From Chrysomallon squamiferum (lineage: Eukaryota; Mollusca; Gastropoda; Neomphalida; Peltospiridae): a stretch of 64,000 nucleotides of DNA. The translations under genes were made by a program, and so were the position numbers. Shown in pieces: positions 52,020-64,000 of the stretch. Location of the stretch: positions 8,403,811-8,467,810 of the forward strand of contig CM022673.1 of the NCBI GenBank assembly GCA_012295275.1. The letters run 5' to 3'. How positions within the stretch are numbered: the first letter of the stretch is position 1; each line of letters begins with the position of its first letter. Below the pieces are notes generated by a model. It made no database searches. It was not told the origin of the DNA and saw nothing but the letters and a program-made list of their open reading frames with translations.

Positions 52020-52345
52020 ATTAATTCAGCACGTCTCCGGCGTTTGTTCAGCAGTAGGTCAAATATCTGTTAACATCGTTATATCGAGTAATATTACAGA
52101 TACCTGTAATAGTGGGAAAATAAAGTAAATGTATTTTGTCCTCTTCCCAGTATAGCTGAAGCGGACCGAACCTTTGGCATTAATTCAGCAAGATACTAGC
52201 ATTAATTCAACAGTAGTACAAATAGCTTTAAACATCGCTATAGTAGAATCATGTTAATATTTAGGCGAGTTATATCTGTAATAAAAGAAAAAAATCAAAG
52301 GCATTTTGTCCACTTCCAAGAAGGGCCAACTTTTGCTAAGCAGAC
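52020..52345. repeat. ~160 bp diverged tandem duplication
   Basis: Unit 1 begins ATTAATTCAGCA at 52020 and unit 2 begins likewise near 52180. Both then carry TCAxCAGTAG, CAAATAxCT, AACATCGxTATA, TCTGTAATA, ATTTTGTCC and CTTCCxAG in the same order. Identity is moderate, so the event is old. Confidence 0.65.
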
Positions 52346-52527
52346 CAGTCTGAGTAGACGCTTGTTTGAATATACAAGTTTCTGACACGTGACTAGTAAG
52401 ACTGTTGAGAACATTTATTCTGTATATATGTATGTCTATAAAATGCCTATATTTTTCTAGAATTCCCTAGAGAAAATAATGAATTTATAACGACACTTGA
52501 ACACATTTTAATATTAGCCATTATTAT

Positions 52528-52643
<116 letters not shown>

Positions 52644-54739
52644 ACCATTATCCATTATTAGAAGTCACTTATACTGTTACTGTTTTGTTGTTGTTGCCGT
52701 TTATTTTATTTTATTTTATTTATTTATTTATTTATTTGTTTATTTATTGCGTTTTTGTTCTTGATTTTCTTTCATTCTTTCACTTTTTAGTAAAATGGTT
52801 ATTCGAATAGTAGCAAGTGATATTTTATATCACTTTCTCATGAACAGTTAAAGCATATTCTACAGCCACTGATAATAAAAATCATGGAGTGCTGTTTTGC
52901 TTAATACCTTCCTGGTTAAAAGCAGTGCAGATAAGTAAATGTGAGAAATATGTATTTTTCCTCGCCTGCTAGTTAAATTGATCTGTGTTCATTTCCTAAT
53001 GGCCACAAGAGGATTATTGCTAAATACTTTTTCTCGTATATTGACGGAGCCATATTTCATCGTTACAGCTGCTTTCTGTCGTTTAGGTGTACGATTTTCC
53101 GGCAGTTCTTCAGATCAAAGAACCAGTCAGTAACTATATGCAAATTGGCCAGAGCATTCACACAGTGAGAAGCCCTGAACACACTTAAATAACCCAGTTA
53201 ATATAAACAAAAGTAATAAATAAGAAAGAACGAAGAAGAAGAAAAATAAAACACTAACAACAATAAGAAGAAGAAGAAGAAGAAGAAGAAGATATTTCAC
53301 TAATGTTTATTATAGCAACTAAGAAAACAATACCAGTGTTTAAATATGAATATAACAGTTACATCCTAATTATTACTAAACTTACTAATTGCTAGTCTTT
53401 GCTAATAATAAAGTCTGGCAATATATTAAAAAGCACTAGGAGATATACTTTCGCTTTCTTTTATATTATCTTACTTTACAGTTACAAATATTACTGAGAA
53501 ATAATTATATAAAATGTTAAATAATATATTATTCTCTCCAACACGGTTACACACTTAAGGTATTATTAACAGAGATGAATGGCCAGAGACTTAACATTTT
53601 TACTAGCTGCATATATCACAATCCCTATTAGAATACTGTCTGTGCATTTTAAGCGAAAAACATAAAAACGAATCTGTGAACTGTTCCATTATACTTGAAA
53701 GATTTTTCAAATATTGATTTCATATATGACAGGTGTAACCAATACTGCACCCAGTTAGTTTGTCCAATGTTAATTTTTTTTTTTTTTTTTTTTATTCTCA
53801 GCAAGTGTTATTTGGAGATAACATGTTTCGCAGAAAATTATATCTGTTGACGAAACCTCCGATAAAAGTGACTTCGCATCTCATTAGGGGGAGAGGCGAC
53901 ATTCGGATAAGAGTATTTCCACTGCAGGGTAGGATCCGCAGATGGAATATGACGTCATATGAGGTTACAAAGCATTTATTTATCAAGCTCGGCTATGTCT
54001 TGTACAAGGACAATTATATTTTCTCAGAGGTTAGATATTATCAAATATAAACACAGCATGATCTATATTGATTATCAGAAACCCATATCGCCTCCGTATG
54101 TTCAATAAAACGTGCAAAACCTGTTTTTTCAGAAGCATCAATTTCTTAAAACGGCCCACGCAGAAATTAGCGTTCCTACGTTTACGACATAAGAATTGTT
54201 TTATCCCGTATTCATAAACGTGCTTTATCAGAATGTGCCGATAACATACCTTATAAACAAAGACTGGTGTTACACAAACAAAAGAAAAAGAAAAAGAGAC
54301 CACGCGATAATAGAGAATACGTAGTTAGACTATTGTAAGATATCACAAAATTTAATTTTATAGGTTCAGAGAAAATGTAACACCGTAATAGTTAGGTTAC
54401 AATTTTCTCAACATCTCAAATATTACGATTACGGTGTAGCAATAGCTGTTATTTTGTACGAGGTCCACTGCAGGATTCAAAATGCACGAAACAATTACAG
54501 CCTTCACTAACTTACAGTCTTCAATGGTACGTATTATGTTGTAAAAGTACGTTTTATTTTTAGGGTTATCAATCCCAAGAAACGGATTTAAAACGAACGT
54601 CTATTTTCGCCGCGTTGTCCGCCATAGTGCGAGCACGTTTTTTCAATGACGGTCTTTACCCCGGCTGTCTTCTGCAAAAGAGAGATTTTCAAAAAGCTTA
54701 ACCTTAAAGTATTAAAAGTCAGCGTTACCACTTCCTTAC
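52644..54739. other. Intergenic, no gene seen
   Basis: (TTTA)n at 52704-52748, (AAG)n at 53265-53292 and poly(T) at 53768-53792. A perfect 14 bp palindrome ATATGACGTCATAT (CRE/ATF type) lies at 53947-53960. Confidence 0.55.
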
Positions 54740-54841
54740 TCCTGACTCGCGGTCGGTCGTGCCGAGTCGTTCACGAACTGCACGGTCCGGAAACACCCGA
54801 TCCCAAATCTCAAAGCGAGTGCAGTCTGGGTGTAACACCAT
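54740..54841 (-). CDS. Weak candidate first coding exon, unknown product
   Basis: In a CpG-rich patch, an ATG at 54841 in good context (A at -3, G at +4) opens a 34-codon frame beginning MVLHPDCTRFEIWDRVFPDR. It runs to a GGA|GTAAGG donor at 54740/54739 (phase 0). The frame extends upstream to a TGA, and without splicing it would stop two codons after the GTA-AGG. I recognise no family, and no matching downstream exon was identified, so this may be chance. It is recorded because composition, start context and donor coincide. Confidence 0.15.
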
Positions 54842-57471
54842 GATGACACCCACTTGACCGATCGCCCGCTTTTTCAGCACAGTTGCAGATCAAAAATCTT
54901 TCTAAATCGCCCCCGACTTCAAATCGGTGTTTCTAACTCACGAGAAAGAGGAAAACGTGAAGACGAATGAATGGTTTTGTGAATCTTGAATTTTTAGAAA
55001 CTGGTTGGATGGTTCGCCCGGACTAACGTTTGATCTTTGAAACCTGAGATGATGCTGACAGAAACCCATTTCGGATTTCAAGAGATGTCTTTTTATATTT
55101 TGTGCTGGCGGAGAGGGTTTTTTTCTTATTTTGAATGAAAAATAATAGTATGGAGGGTTTGGATTTTTTTTTTTTTTATTAAATGTTTACTGTTATTATT
55201 TTTTTATTTTCTTTTTGAGACTGGAATAAAGAGATAAAATCATGACCTCAAAACCATCAAATGCGAACTGATGTACAAACTTATAGTAATTTGTGATTAG
55301 TTATATAAAGATGCAGGTGGGGTGGTTATAGAAAGTTGAGGAAAATCAGTTTTATTTATAAAGACTCAAGCGCGCACACTCACATGCGCACACTCACATA
55401 CGCACACATAAACGAGCGCACATCAACAGTCTTCATAATTCAGGTTTCGGTTCGATAATAACATGAAAATATTAAGAATTCTAGGGATTAATATTTTATA
55501 TTTATTGATTTTATTGTTTAAATCACCGATAACGCTATTACCCATTCAGTTTTTCAAGAGAGAGCATATACATTTTCGTACGACAGGTTTTTTCTTTCAG
55601 TTGTTCTATTGCTGGGCATTTCTGAAAATAATTTTTATAGCATAACTTTCCGTCTGTCGTTGTATATATTTAAAGTTTACATTCCTGCTAATTTTTACAC
55701 CAGTTTCAACATCTCACAGACTTCCATAAAGCTAGAACGTCTGCAATCCCAAATAATATAAATAACGTTAAAACATTTTTTTTTTTTTTTTTTTATAAAC
55801 CTTTAATATGGCTGACCTTTTGCCAGCTAGCGATATGCCTTCGTAAACACTCTTTCCGAGACGTGCGTTATTATACCCAAATTGGTCGTAACATTTATCA
55901 CTATGATGTGGTAACAGATCGAATCTGATCGCTTGTTTAAACACCAGTGTAGGCGTCTCCTCAGGGACATATTTTTGTTAGCAAAATGAGCTGTAATTCA
56001 AAACTTTTGTCGCAAATGTTATTACGGAAGCACGACAGAAAAAAAAACACAAAACAAATCGGAATTACCTCCCTTCACAATGGTACTCTTCAAATGGCTT
56101 TTCTCGAGAAAAACAAAAACATTAAAAAAAAAAAAAAAAAAAATGGCGACAGCAGCAATAAACCTACGAACCGTTTGAATAAAAATCTCGGTAAAAATTA
56201 TAATAACAGAACTAATACAAATATGTCTTAGCTTGGAGGACATTGATGATAACAGAGTCGAGCTCATGAAGTTAACAGAATTTTGGACCAATACAACTTC
56301 GTGCGAAAGAGAAACGCTCAAACAGATATGTACTTTTGTTAATGGTCGTTTCGCTAATAATCACGTGCATCATCATCATCGTCGTCGTTATTATCATATC
56401 ATCGTCGTCGTCGTTATTATCATATCATCACTGCAAGAACGAGTTAGCACAACAAACAAATCATTATCGACAGAGTCGTTATAGTTTCTTTCTTTCTTCT
56501 TTTCTTATGTTAACAACTCTTATGCAGACTAGACTAACATGATATAGTTTGTTATTTTATATTTAAGGTGTATATTAATATTGTGTTTCCAGTTCAGTCA
56601 TATGTTCAGTTTAAAACATAATGTAAGTGTATTCTGTAGTGAAAAGTGGACGCCAAGTCACACGAACCGTAGAATTTGTATAATCGGACCCAATGTTTTC
56701 ATAACGTAAGAAACAGGCGGGAATTAGATGAAAAATTTAAATGGAAGAGTTGACATCTTCTTTTCATTTTCTTCTTTTATGATTTTTTTTTTTTTTTTTT
56801 TTTTTTCTCACATGTCCTTTCTTAAAAATTCTTTGTGTGTTTCTTTCTTTCTTTATTTGTTTTTATTTGCTAAAATATTAAATATGAACATTTGTTATTT
56901 TATAGTGTTATTATTATTACCGTTGAAATTCGCGCAGTAACCCGCTTCATATTATCGAGTAGTATTCAATTAAAGCAATAATAATAATAATAATAATAAT
57001 AAAATAAATAAATAAATAAAACAGCGTCATTGGCAATTGCTGAACTTCGATGATTTTCGATTTATCAATGTTACATAATATTAATTATTATTATTATTAT
57101 TATTATTTTAATCTGTTTTATTCAGTATTCTATATAAGACTTTCCTGAAGTATTCTTCGATATTTTATTTTAATTTTCAGTTACTGCAATTTTAGAAAAT
57201 AACGATGACTCAGGCTTCCTCGATAATTTGCTTCTATTACCTTTTCACTCGCTACATTGTATTATTAAACCTATCAGACACGCCATGGGAAATTATCCTT
57301 GTACTACTCGTCTCAGTTAATCATCCTGTGCACCAGTTAATTGTAGATGATATTTAGCTTAGGCCATAACAATTAAAATACATGTTTCCCGACTCTCTAT
57401 TTTCATCATACACAAACCGGGCATTCATGTCTGTAGTATTTGCACAGTAAATGTTTTACATAATAATAATA

Positions 57472-57506
<35 letters not shown>

Positions 57507-57957
57507 ACCTGTATGATGTATCTGTCTACTTATCTATCTATATTATCTGATAACTACGTTTTATTTATATTATCTCGATTTATACCAGTATATATTAGTT
57601 ATTATCTTTCCCAGACTGAAAGATCGCAACCTGCTTCAAAAAAGGGCCAATTAGGCTGACATTAATATGCACAAACAGTTCTATAAACAGATTTTCTGAA
57701 GCTTGTGTGTAGTAACAATAAATAAAACGAATGCTAATAGACATTTAAACTAATTAAATGATCAAGAGTAAAAAAGATTCATAACGCTGAATTAAAAAAA
57801 TTAAACAGACAAAACAATAAGAATGATGGTAATATCGACAACCTTAATGTCAGTAGAAGTAAGTATAAGAGAACAAAGGAGAAGAAAAAAAGAGGAAAAA
57901 CAGATAAAAGAAAATTAACAATATTAATAAAGCATGCAGTACTAGTAAGAAGAATAA
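54842..57957. other. Intergenic, no gene seen
   Basis: Poly(T) at 55776-55794 and 56777-56806, poly(A) at 56124-56142, ATC/GTC triplets at 56365-56430, and several (AAT)n or (TTA)n runs at 56980-57003, 57081-57105 and 57468-57504. No recognisable coding frame. Confidence 0.6.
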
Positions 57958-58030
57958 CGATGATGATGATGATGACGATGACGATGACGTTGATAATGAT
58001 GATAGTGATGATGATGATGATGATGATGGT
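57958..58030. repeat. (GAT)n with GAC variants
   Basis: Degenerate GAT/GAC triplets of about 70 bp. The Ile-rich minus frame is an artefact. Confidence 0.85.
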
Positions 58031-58996
58031 ACTTATAATAGTGATAACATAAATTTGAATCACTTTTGTCAACCAGTATAGATTCTATTACGTTGTTTTC
58101 TTCTCGCAAACTTTCTCGAATATCGGCCTCTTATTGACGTGCTGCTGCTTCCTTGTGTGTTTGCTTCTTACAAATTTATTACTTTCATTCCGTAAAAGTT
58201 CAAAAACGTGTGAACTCTGACATATTCCAAGACTGGACAGCCCAGTCTCACGGCTGCTTGGATGTATGAGTCATATCTGTCTGTCACTGCAGAAAAAGAT
58301 ATTCCTCCCGGTCATCGATTTCTGACTTCTCCGACAACTGTTTGTGTATGACCAAACACTGTGAGCTTCTATTACATATAAACACTTATCGGTGATAAAT
58401 GCCCGGCTGGAGCTTCTATCGACCCAGACAGTGGCGTTGTTAAGATGTACGTGCGATTTCAGACAACCTTGAGGAAAAGTCGTTTTCAAAAACTCCGATT
58501 GCTTGTAAAAATATTATAAAGAGTCTGCTTTTCAAAACTCCGAAAAACTTCGAAATGTCTGGGCACACAAAATGCCAGCAAATGTATGACAATTTTTATT
58601 TTTATTTTTTTTTATTTATTTATTTTTTATTTTTTTACAACCGCTAAAATGATAAGGATTTTTAATACTAGCAGCACGTTATTACGTCGATAAGCATTTT
58701 CAAATACCTAGCCCATATACGTTACTAATTAAAATCAGACGAAAATAGTTAAATAATCAGTTCTTCGATCCACTACGGTTCTTGGTCTACTTCTCCTGAT
58801 CGTTGCATTGTTAAATCAATCTAATATTGGCTCACGGTCTATCGAAAGTACAAGGCGTTTTAACGAACTTAATTCATGTAGGTTTAAGCACTGTAACCGC
58901 AAGCAAAGAGCACAATTTGTTCACAAATTATTTATTTCTTGTGTTCTGCTGACTGAAATCATTTTATAGATTAGGTGCTTCTGTTATAAACAAAAA
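58031..58996. other. Intergenic, no gene seen
   Basis: Unique sequence. The 72-codon minus frame at 58271-58489 has mixed composition but no recognisable domain. Confidence 0.5.
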
Positions 58997-59005
58997 TTAT
59001 TATTA

Positions 59006-59063
<58 letters not shown>

Positions 59064-59070
59064 TTATTAT
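58997..59070. repeat. (TTA)n microsatellite
   Basis: About 24 TTA units with one ATTTTT interruption. Confidence 0.9.
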
Positions 59071-59239
59071 ATCTTTAACAGTTTGCAATGTATTCGTTGT
59101 TTTATCGACGACAAACGCAGTTTCTTTTTTGTTTCAATCATTAAATTTTTTATACATATTTTTTGGTTTGTTTTGTTTATTTTGTTGCCATAATGTCTGT
59201 AAGTTACCTCACGTTAAGTTCATTAACGTTTTGGATAAC

Positions 59240-59280
59240 AAATGCAGAGGGCCAGAGTTCGATTCTCCCTTGGTTTCTTA
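59240..59280 (+). repeat. tRNA B-box-like segment, possible SINE remnant
   Basis: GGCCAGAGTTCGATTCTCCC resembles a tRNA T-arm (B box GTTCGATTC). The expected A box upstream is not recognisable, so this is a fragment at best. Confidence 0.3.
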
Positions 59281-62200
59281 TATTTTAGATTTAGGTTGAT
59301 CCCACATGAGCAAGATACCTCAAGAGCTGATTACTTTTTACAAAAAAAAATACATTCTGCACTTAATTCTGGCCTCCTGGCAAGATACGCATGACTGACT
59401 TCATTGCTTTGGGCCAACACCAGACGTACCCGGGAGGTAAGGGTTATTCGAAAAAGCGTGTTAAAGAGTCATTTACTGAATAAATTCTTATTCTGTTTTA
59501 AATACTTAGCTGTAAATTTAATTAGGTTTTACTTAGGAGATATGTCAGTCTGTTTACACGATTTCCCAACTAACTACGTTAACCGAACCTGACACCACCA
59601 ACAAGTACGGTTTGACTATGAGGTCTTGTCCAGTAAACTTGTTTGAAGATGCCCTGCTTGGAAAATTATACAGAAAAATTCTCTTTACATTTATCAGTGA
59701 TCGAAAAGATTAAAATAAATAACGATGCGATCAAAATCAATTTATACAGTGATTTATTGTGTTATCGATAATATCGCTATCTCGCGTATTTTCGTCAGTA
59801 ACCTAAGATCGTGCCAATCACGCATTATTTTGGTTGGCAACACATGCAAAATTACTATTAGCTGACAACAATAGTTCGCCGAGTTCCGCTTGGAGAAATA
59901 TTTTTAAACAAAATATACAACAACACGTCTTTAACAAGAGTACTTTGTATCACTTGAACCGCGAAAATTGTTTTTAATCTTCCCGCGTAGATGTCGTCAG
60001 TTTGAACGCAAAAGAAAATGTTCTTGATGGCTAGCACTGCTGGGGATATTTTTCATAGTGTGGGCAAAAACTGGTGCGAGACCAGGAATGTCACTATGTT
60101 CGTGCGCACGTAACCCACAGAGAAAGACAGTGTAGTGTTTGTATTTAAATATACGATTGCGTGACAGACGCACACTAATTGTCTTTCCATCAGTTACGGG
60201 TGGCTAACTGTAAATACATCAAAGACTAAGTACGCGTCAAGCAAAAACAACCATGCAGACGCTGTTTCGTTTGTTTGTTGTTGTTTTTCGTTTTGGCTGA
60301 ATGAAAAAAACTATCATATCTGTTTGTGTGTGTGTGTGTGTGTATAAATGTAACCATTTTCGACCAGTTCAGATTTCTCCTAGTTCTATTTCAGCCGACC
60401 GAACAGAAGAATCAACAAAGGTGGAAAATAAGTAACTACAAAAACAGGAGGACGCTTTTGAAAAAGGAGAGAAAAAAAAAAAAAAAAAAAAAAAAAAAAA
60501 CGTACACCGGAATATTCATCCGAACATCTTCACTGGTTTTTGGAAAATATCCGAGCTGTTTCGTTATTGCTGATCTAATTGTGAAATAAAATCTCAACAA
60601 TATTTTGTAACAGTATAACGTGACAAGGAAAAGCTATACGTCGAGTGTGAAACTGAGACAAGTATTTGACGAAGATCAAAAAGAAAATTTTTATTTGTTT
60701 ATGTCGAGTGAAAATTAACCTCACAGTTAAAATGTATAGTTGGAAGCAAACAAAAACGAAAAAAAAAAAAAGAGATTAAAATAGAAAAGAAAAATAACTC
60801 AGAAGGCGTTGAAGAAGAAAAATTTAAAAAAATAAAAAGGAATAAAAAAAAAAAAAAAAAAACCCAGATGAAGTGTCTTTTAAAACTTCATATAATTAAG
60901 ATTGCAATCTTAAACTTTTAAGGTATCATCAGTACGAATATCATAACAACTTAACCGTATGTGCTAATTTTCAAACTTTTATATTTTATTGTTTGTATCG
61001 TATGAAAATTATCAACAGCTGTAATGTTCCTGTGATCAAAGCGTATAAAGCAGACTAATTATTCTGTACAACGATAACCTTACAACCTCGCATGAATTAA
61101 TTTTCCCTTTTTTTTTTTTTAACGTGCCTTGTAGAGCAGTACGAACAAACCAGTGTGAAATAGTGGATACAACTCTGCCAGTGATTTTCTGGCTGGTAAA
61201 TGAGGGTATTGCGCATAACATGCTGATAATGATGATATTTCTAATGCAAAGAGTAATGCTGAGTAATACGATCTAAACAGAGAAGAGATTGGGACTTTCT
61301 CAAAGATGAAATTATGTACTGTGTGTTGTTGCTAAAGCTGCTGCTGTCGTTGCTTTCGTTAATAGAATGATACTCAGTTCTGCCATTACTACTCATATGT
61401 ATTACTTGTGCTGTTATAGCTGTTATTATTACAGTTACTATCATTTTTGATGTTAGGAGTAGTAGCTGTCATTACAATGTTAGTATAGCTGGAGTATTAA
61501 TATTAGTAGCACCTTATACTTGAATTACAATTACAATGTACTTCAGTTTATCATTATTACCATCATCATCATTGTCGTCATCATCATCATCATCGTTATT
61601 ATTATTATTATTATTATTGTTATTATAAACATAGCATTTAGCTACCTTTAACGATTACAGCAACCAACAAATTCACTGTATGTAATTATACACGAAATAT
61701 TACACTCTGTTTTCCCGTTTTAGAAATCCACTTTAAAAACAACATTCTTGTACATAAGGCTACCCCCAAAATGTAGTTCATACTTTATTTACTTTAAAGG
61801 CTTCTACTCACTGAAGCAAAGATCAGCGTTTTGATTACTTCAACAATTTCATTTACATCTGATTTTACCCGGCGACTGAATACAATGGGATGTATCTGAA
61901 AATAACGATGCTATAATCCACGCCTCAATGTGAGGATTTCGACGACATTGTTACGATACATCTCTGCGAAGAACGTTAGGCCGCGGCTTCGGCGTATATT
62001 CAGGGGTGAGTAACTCTATTTAGTTCCGTTGACAGTTTTATGGGTTGTCTTAAAGACGTCGGTTTAGTGAAGGGATTTTCTAGAGTGGTGTTTAAACGTT
62101 TGATCATTCGTCGTAAAGTTTATACTTTTTTAACTCTAAATTTATTTATTAATATATATTTTTTTCCTCTTTTTTTATTTTTTTTATTTTTGTTCTATTA

Positions 62201-63077
62201 AACAAAAACTGCTTTAAAATAAACGTATTTTATTTACAACCTCCCAGATATTATTATTTCACCTTTATCTTTTAATTTTTTTTTTTTTTTTTATCATAAA
62301 GAAAAAGTACCTGCATATCAAGTTCATCAACCTTACTTACCTAATATAATCTTTTTAAATAACATCTATTTATAGCTGACGTCTGTTTATAAATAAAACT
62401 GGGTCGACAAAGTGCAAATCTGCAACATGTCTACCAGCAGTCAGTCAAACGTTTTTAAATTTGTTTCCAAATATTAACATGAGTTTTGCAGCCACCTACG
62501 ATGTTAACTGTTATCTTCAGTCAAAGAATTTAGCTGATGGGTTCATCGTCCGGTGAGGAGTATATATTAATAATATATACATCCATAAAACAGAACACAT
62601 ATGCGATATGTAACTTCAGTTATTTTAAATATGAGTATGTAATCATAAACGAGAGAAATAAGTACAAATGTAATAACAGTTTCAGCTTTCAGGCTAATTT
62701 TTGAAATTAATAACAGGTGAGATAATTCTTATTCTTATTACGTTTTTGATTTAAGCAGTAAACGGCTTTAAAGTTAACCAGAATAATAATTTTAAAATAA
62801 AAAAATAAATAAATAATAATGATAATAATAATAATAATAAATTAAATAAATAAATAAAAAATACAAACAAAAATAACAAGCATTACAAGAATAATATAAA
62901 AAAACAAACAATAATAATAAATTGCATGCTATAAAGTTAAACTCATAAAATTTACAATAAAATAGTGAGAGCTTTAATTTCTTCAAATTTGCAAATAAGT
63001 GTCGAAAAAAAAAAAAAAAGGCTGATCTTTTACAATTCACATTTAACGTTAACGATTAAACGTTTTAAAATTTACAA

Positions 63078-63080
<3 letters not shown>
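59281..63080. other. Intergenic, no gene seen
   Basis: Poly(A) at 60471-60500 and 60845-60862, (ATC/ATT)n at 61556-61625, T-rich DNA at 62150-62295 and AAT/AAAT-rich DNA at 62800-62930. GC-richer unique patches at 59760-59900 and 61860-62030 show no exon on either strand. Confidence 0.55.

Positions 63081-63112
<32 letters not shown>
63081..63112. repeat. Poly(A) run
   Basis: An uninterrupted 32 nt A run in unique AT-rich sequence, with no element recognisable upstream. Confidence 0.95.
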
Positions 63113-63117
<5 letters not shown>

Positions 63118-63469
63118 CTTTATCACAGCTGAAATATTAAGCTATGGGTCAATTGTTTTTAAATTTGTAATGGGTTGCATTTTAGTTCGAATAACTTGAA
63201 TACAGACAGGTTGAGACACGTCTTCGTTTTGTGCCATTAGCATGGTTTACTGGTAAATTTGTTTTACATGATTACAAACCGTATGCGATTTGATTCAGAT
63301 AGTTCTGCCAAAGACAGAAAAAAAAAAAAACCTGTAGTAGACTTCGACATTGTTAATACACTATAAAGTTATTCTGTAGTTTAAAAAAAAAAAAAAAATG
63401 CAGAATCATTTTTTATCGTTAATGTACTCAGTTGCACTATACAATAACAACAACAAAGCAACCATTAGT

Positions 63470-63835
63470 GTTATTACTACTACTAGCAGTACATCTACTA
63501 CAACAAATACTCGTTCTGCTGCTGCTGCTGCTGTTGCTGTTGCTGTTATCTCTTAGTTGTTAATGTTTCCAACTGCATTATACAGTAAGATCAACAACGA
63601 CATCAACTATTATTGCTACAACTACGATTATTATTACTACTGTAATATCAATACTGCTACTGCTGCAACTACTATTAGAACTACTGTTACTACCGCTATT
63701 AGTACTACTACTACTACTACTACTACTAGTACTACTATTATTAGTCCAACAACTACTATTATTATTACCAGCACTAGTACAAGTACTCTACTACTACTGC
63801 TGCTACTACTGCTATTGTTACTCCTACTATAAATA
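63470..63835. repeat. Degenerate ~365 bp (ACT)n triplet block
   Basis: ACT triplets with GCT, ATT and ACA variants, including a (TGC)n core at 63517-63537. The Thr/Leu frame at 63557-63832 comes from it. Confidence 0.85.
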
Positions 63836-64000
63836 TTACGTAAGCATTTTTAGACTTGTAAAGTAAAACAAAACAAATGCAAAATAAAATAAAAATATGA
63901 TATGGTTTATCTGGTTCGGGATGGTTTCGTTAGAGTAACCGAATCGTCCAGTGTTGTAATTACGCGTTTAAATGTATACGCCAGTGTTTTCTGACTTTTA

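Noticed and set aside
53760-54050. 96-codon plus frame after a poly(T) run
   Set aside because: It begins in a T run and has no domain; the overlapping minus frame is equally open.
58271-58489. 72-codon minus frame with mixed composition
   Set aside because: No domain recognised and no supporting gene structure; length is within chance expectation for 64 kb.

Overview
This is a eukaryotic, AT-rich, gene-poor window. It is saturated with long microsatellites: (TC/GA)n, (TATG)n, (GATA)n, (AGT/ACT)n, (AAT)n, (AAG)n and many 15-35 nt poly(A/T) runs. That texture, a ~4.9 kb intron and degraded tRNA-derived SINE-like pieces suggest a mollusc, most likely a coleoid cephalopod such as an octopus. 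The species call is inference from texture, not from a diagnostic marker. Nearly all long open reading frames in the window are translations of simple repeats and are not genes.

One convincing protein-coding gene is visible, on the minus strand from 23045 down to 16932. It is a two-exon gene for an activin/inhibin-beta-like TGF-beta superfamily ligand. Exon 1 (22757-23045) carries the start codon, signal peptide and first part of the propeptide. Exon 2 (16932-17896) carries the rest of the propeptide, an RHRR furin-type site and the cystine-knot mature domain ending in CGCT-stop. The exons join in matching phase (phase 1, rebuilding a Gly codon) to give a predicted 417-residue precursor. The mature domain is strongly derived: it lacks the usual interchain cysteine, lacks the two conserved finger-1 tryptophans, and has its wrist segment replaced by an Arg-rich stretch. 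This ligand is the most biologically interesting object in the window.

Layout. 1-16.9 kb: intergenic, with (ATGG)n, (TC)n/(GA)n, a ~550 bp TATAC pentamer array, (AGT)n/(ACT)n triplet blocks and a ~1 kb degenerate minisatellite at 14.07-15.05 kb. 16.9-23.0 kb: the ligand gene. 23.0-29.2 kb: its upstream flank, (GATA)n, (AAG)n and a GC-rich CNE-like patch near 27.6 kb. 29.2-30.5 kb: a pair of ~130 bp inverted duplicates around a (TATG)n array. 30.5-41.4 kb: microsatellite-rich intergenic DNA. 41.4-42.6 kb: two ~400 bp (TC)n tracts flanking a tRNA-like segment. 42.6-64 kb: intergenic, with poly(T) clusters, tandem duplications at 50.5 and 52.0-52.35 kb, a perfect (TAG)39 array, and one weak candidate first exon at 54.74-54.84 kb.

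No rRNA, intact tRNA, CRISPR array or intact transposon was seen. All homology statements come from motif recognition by eye; no database search was possible.
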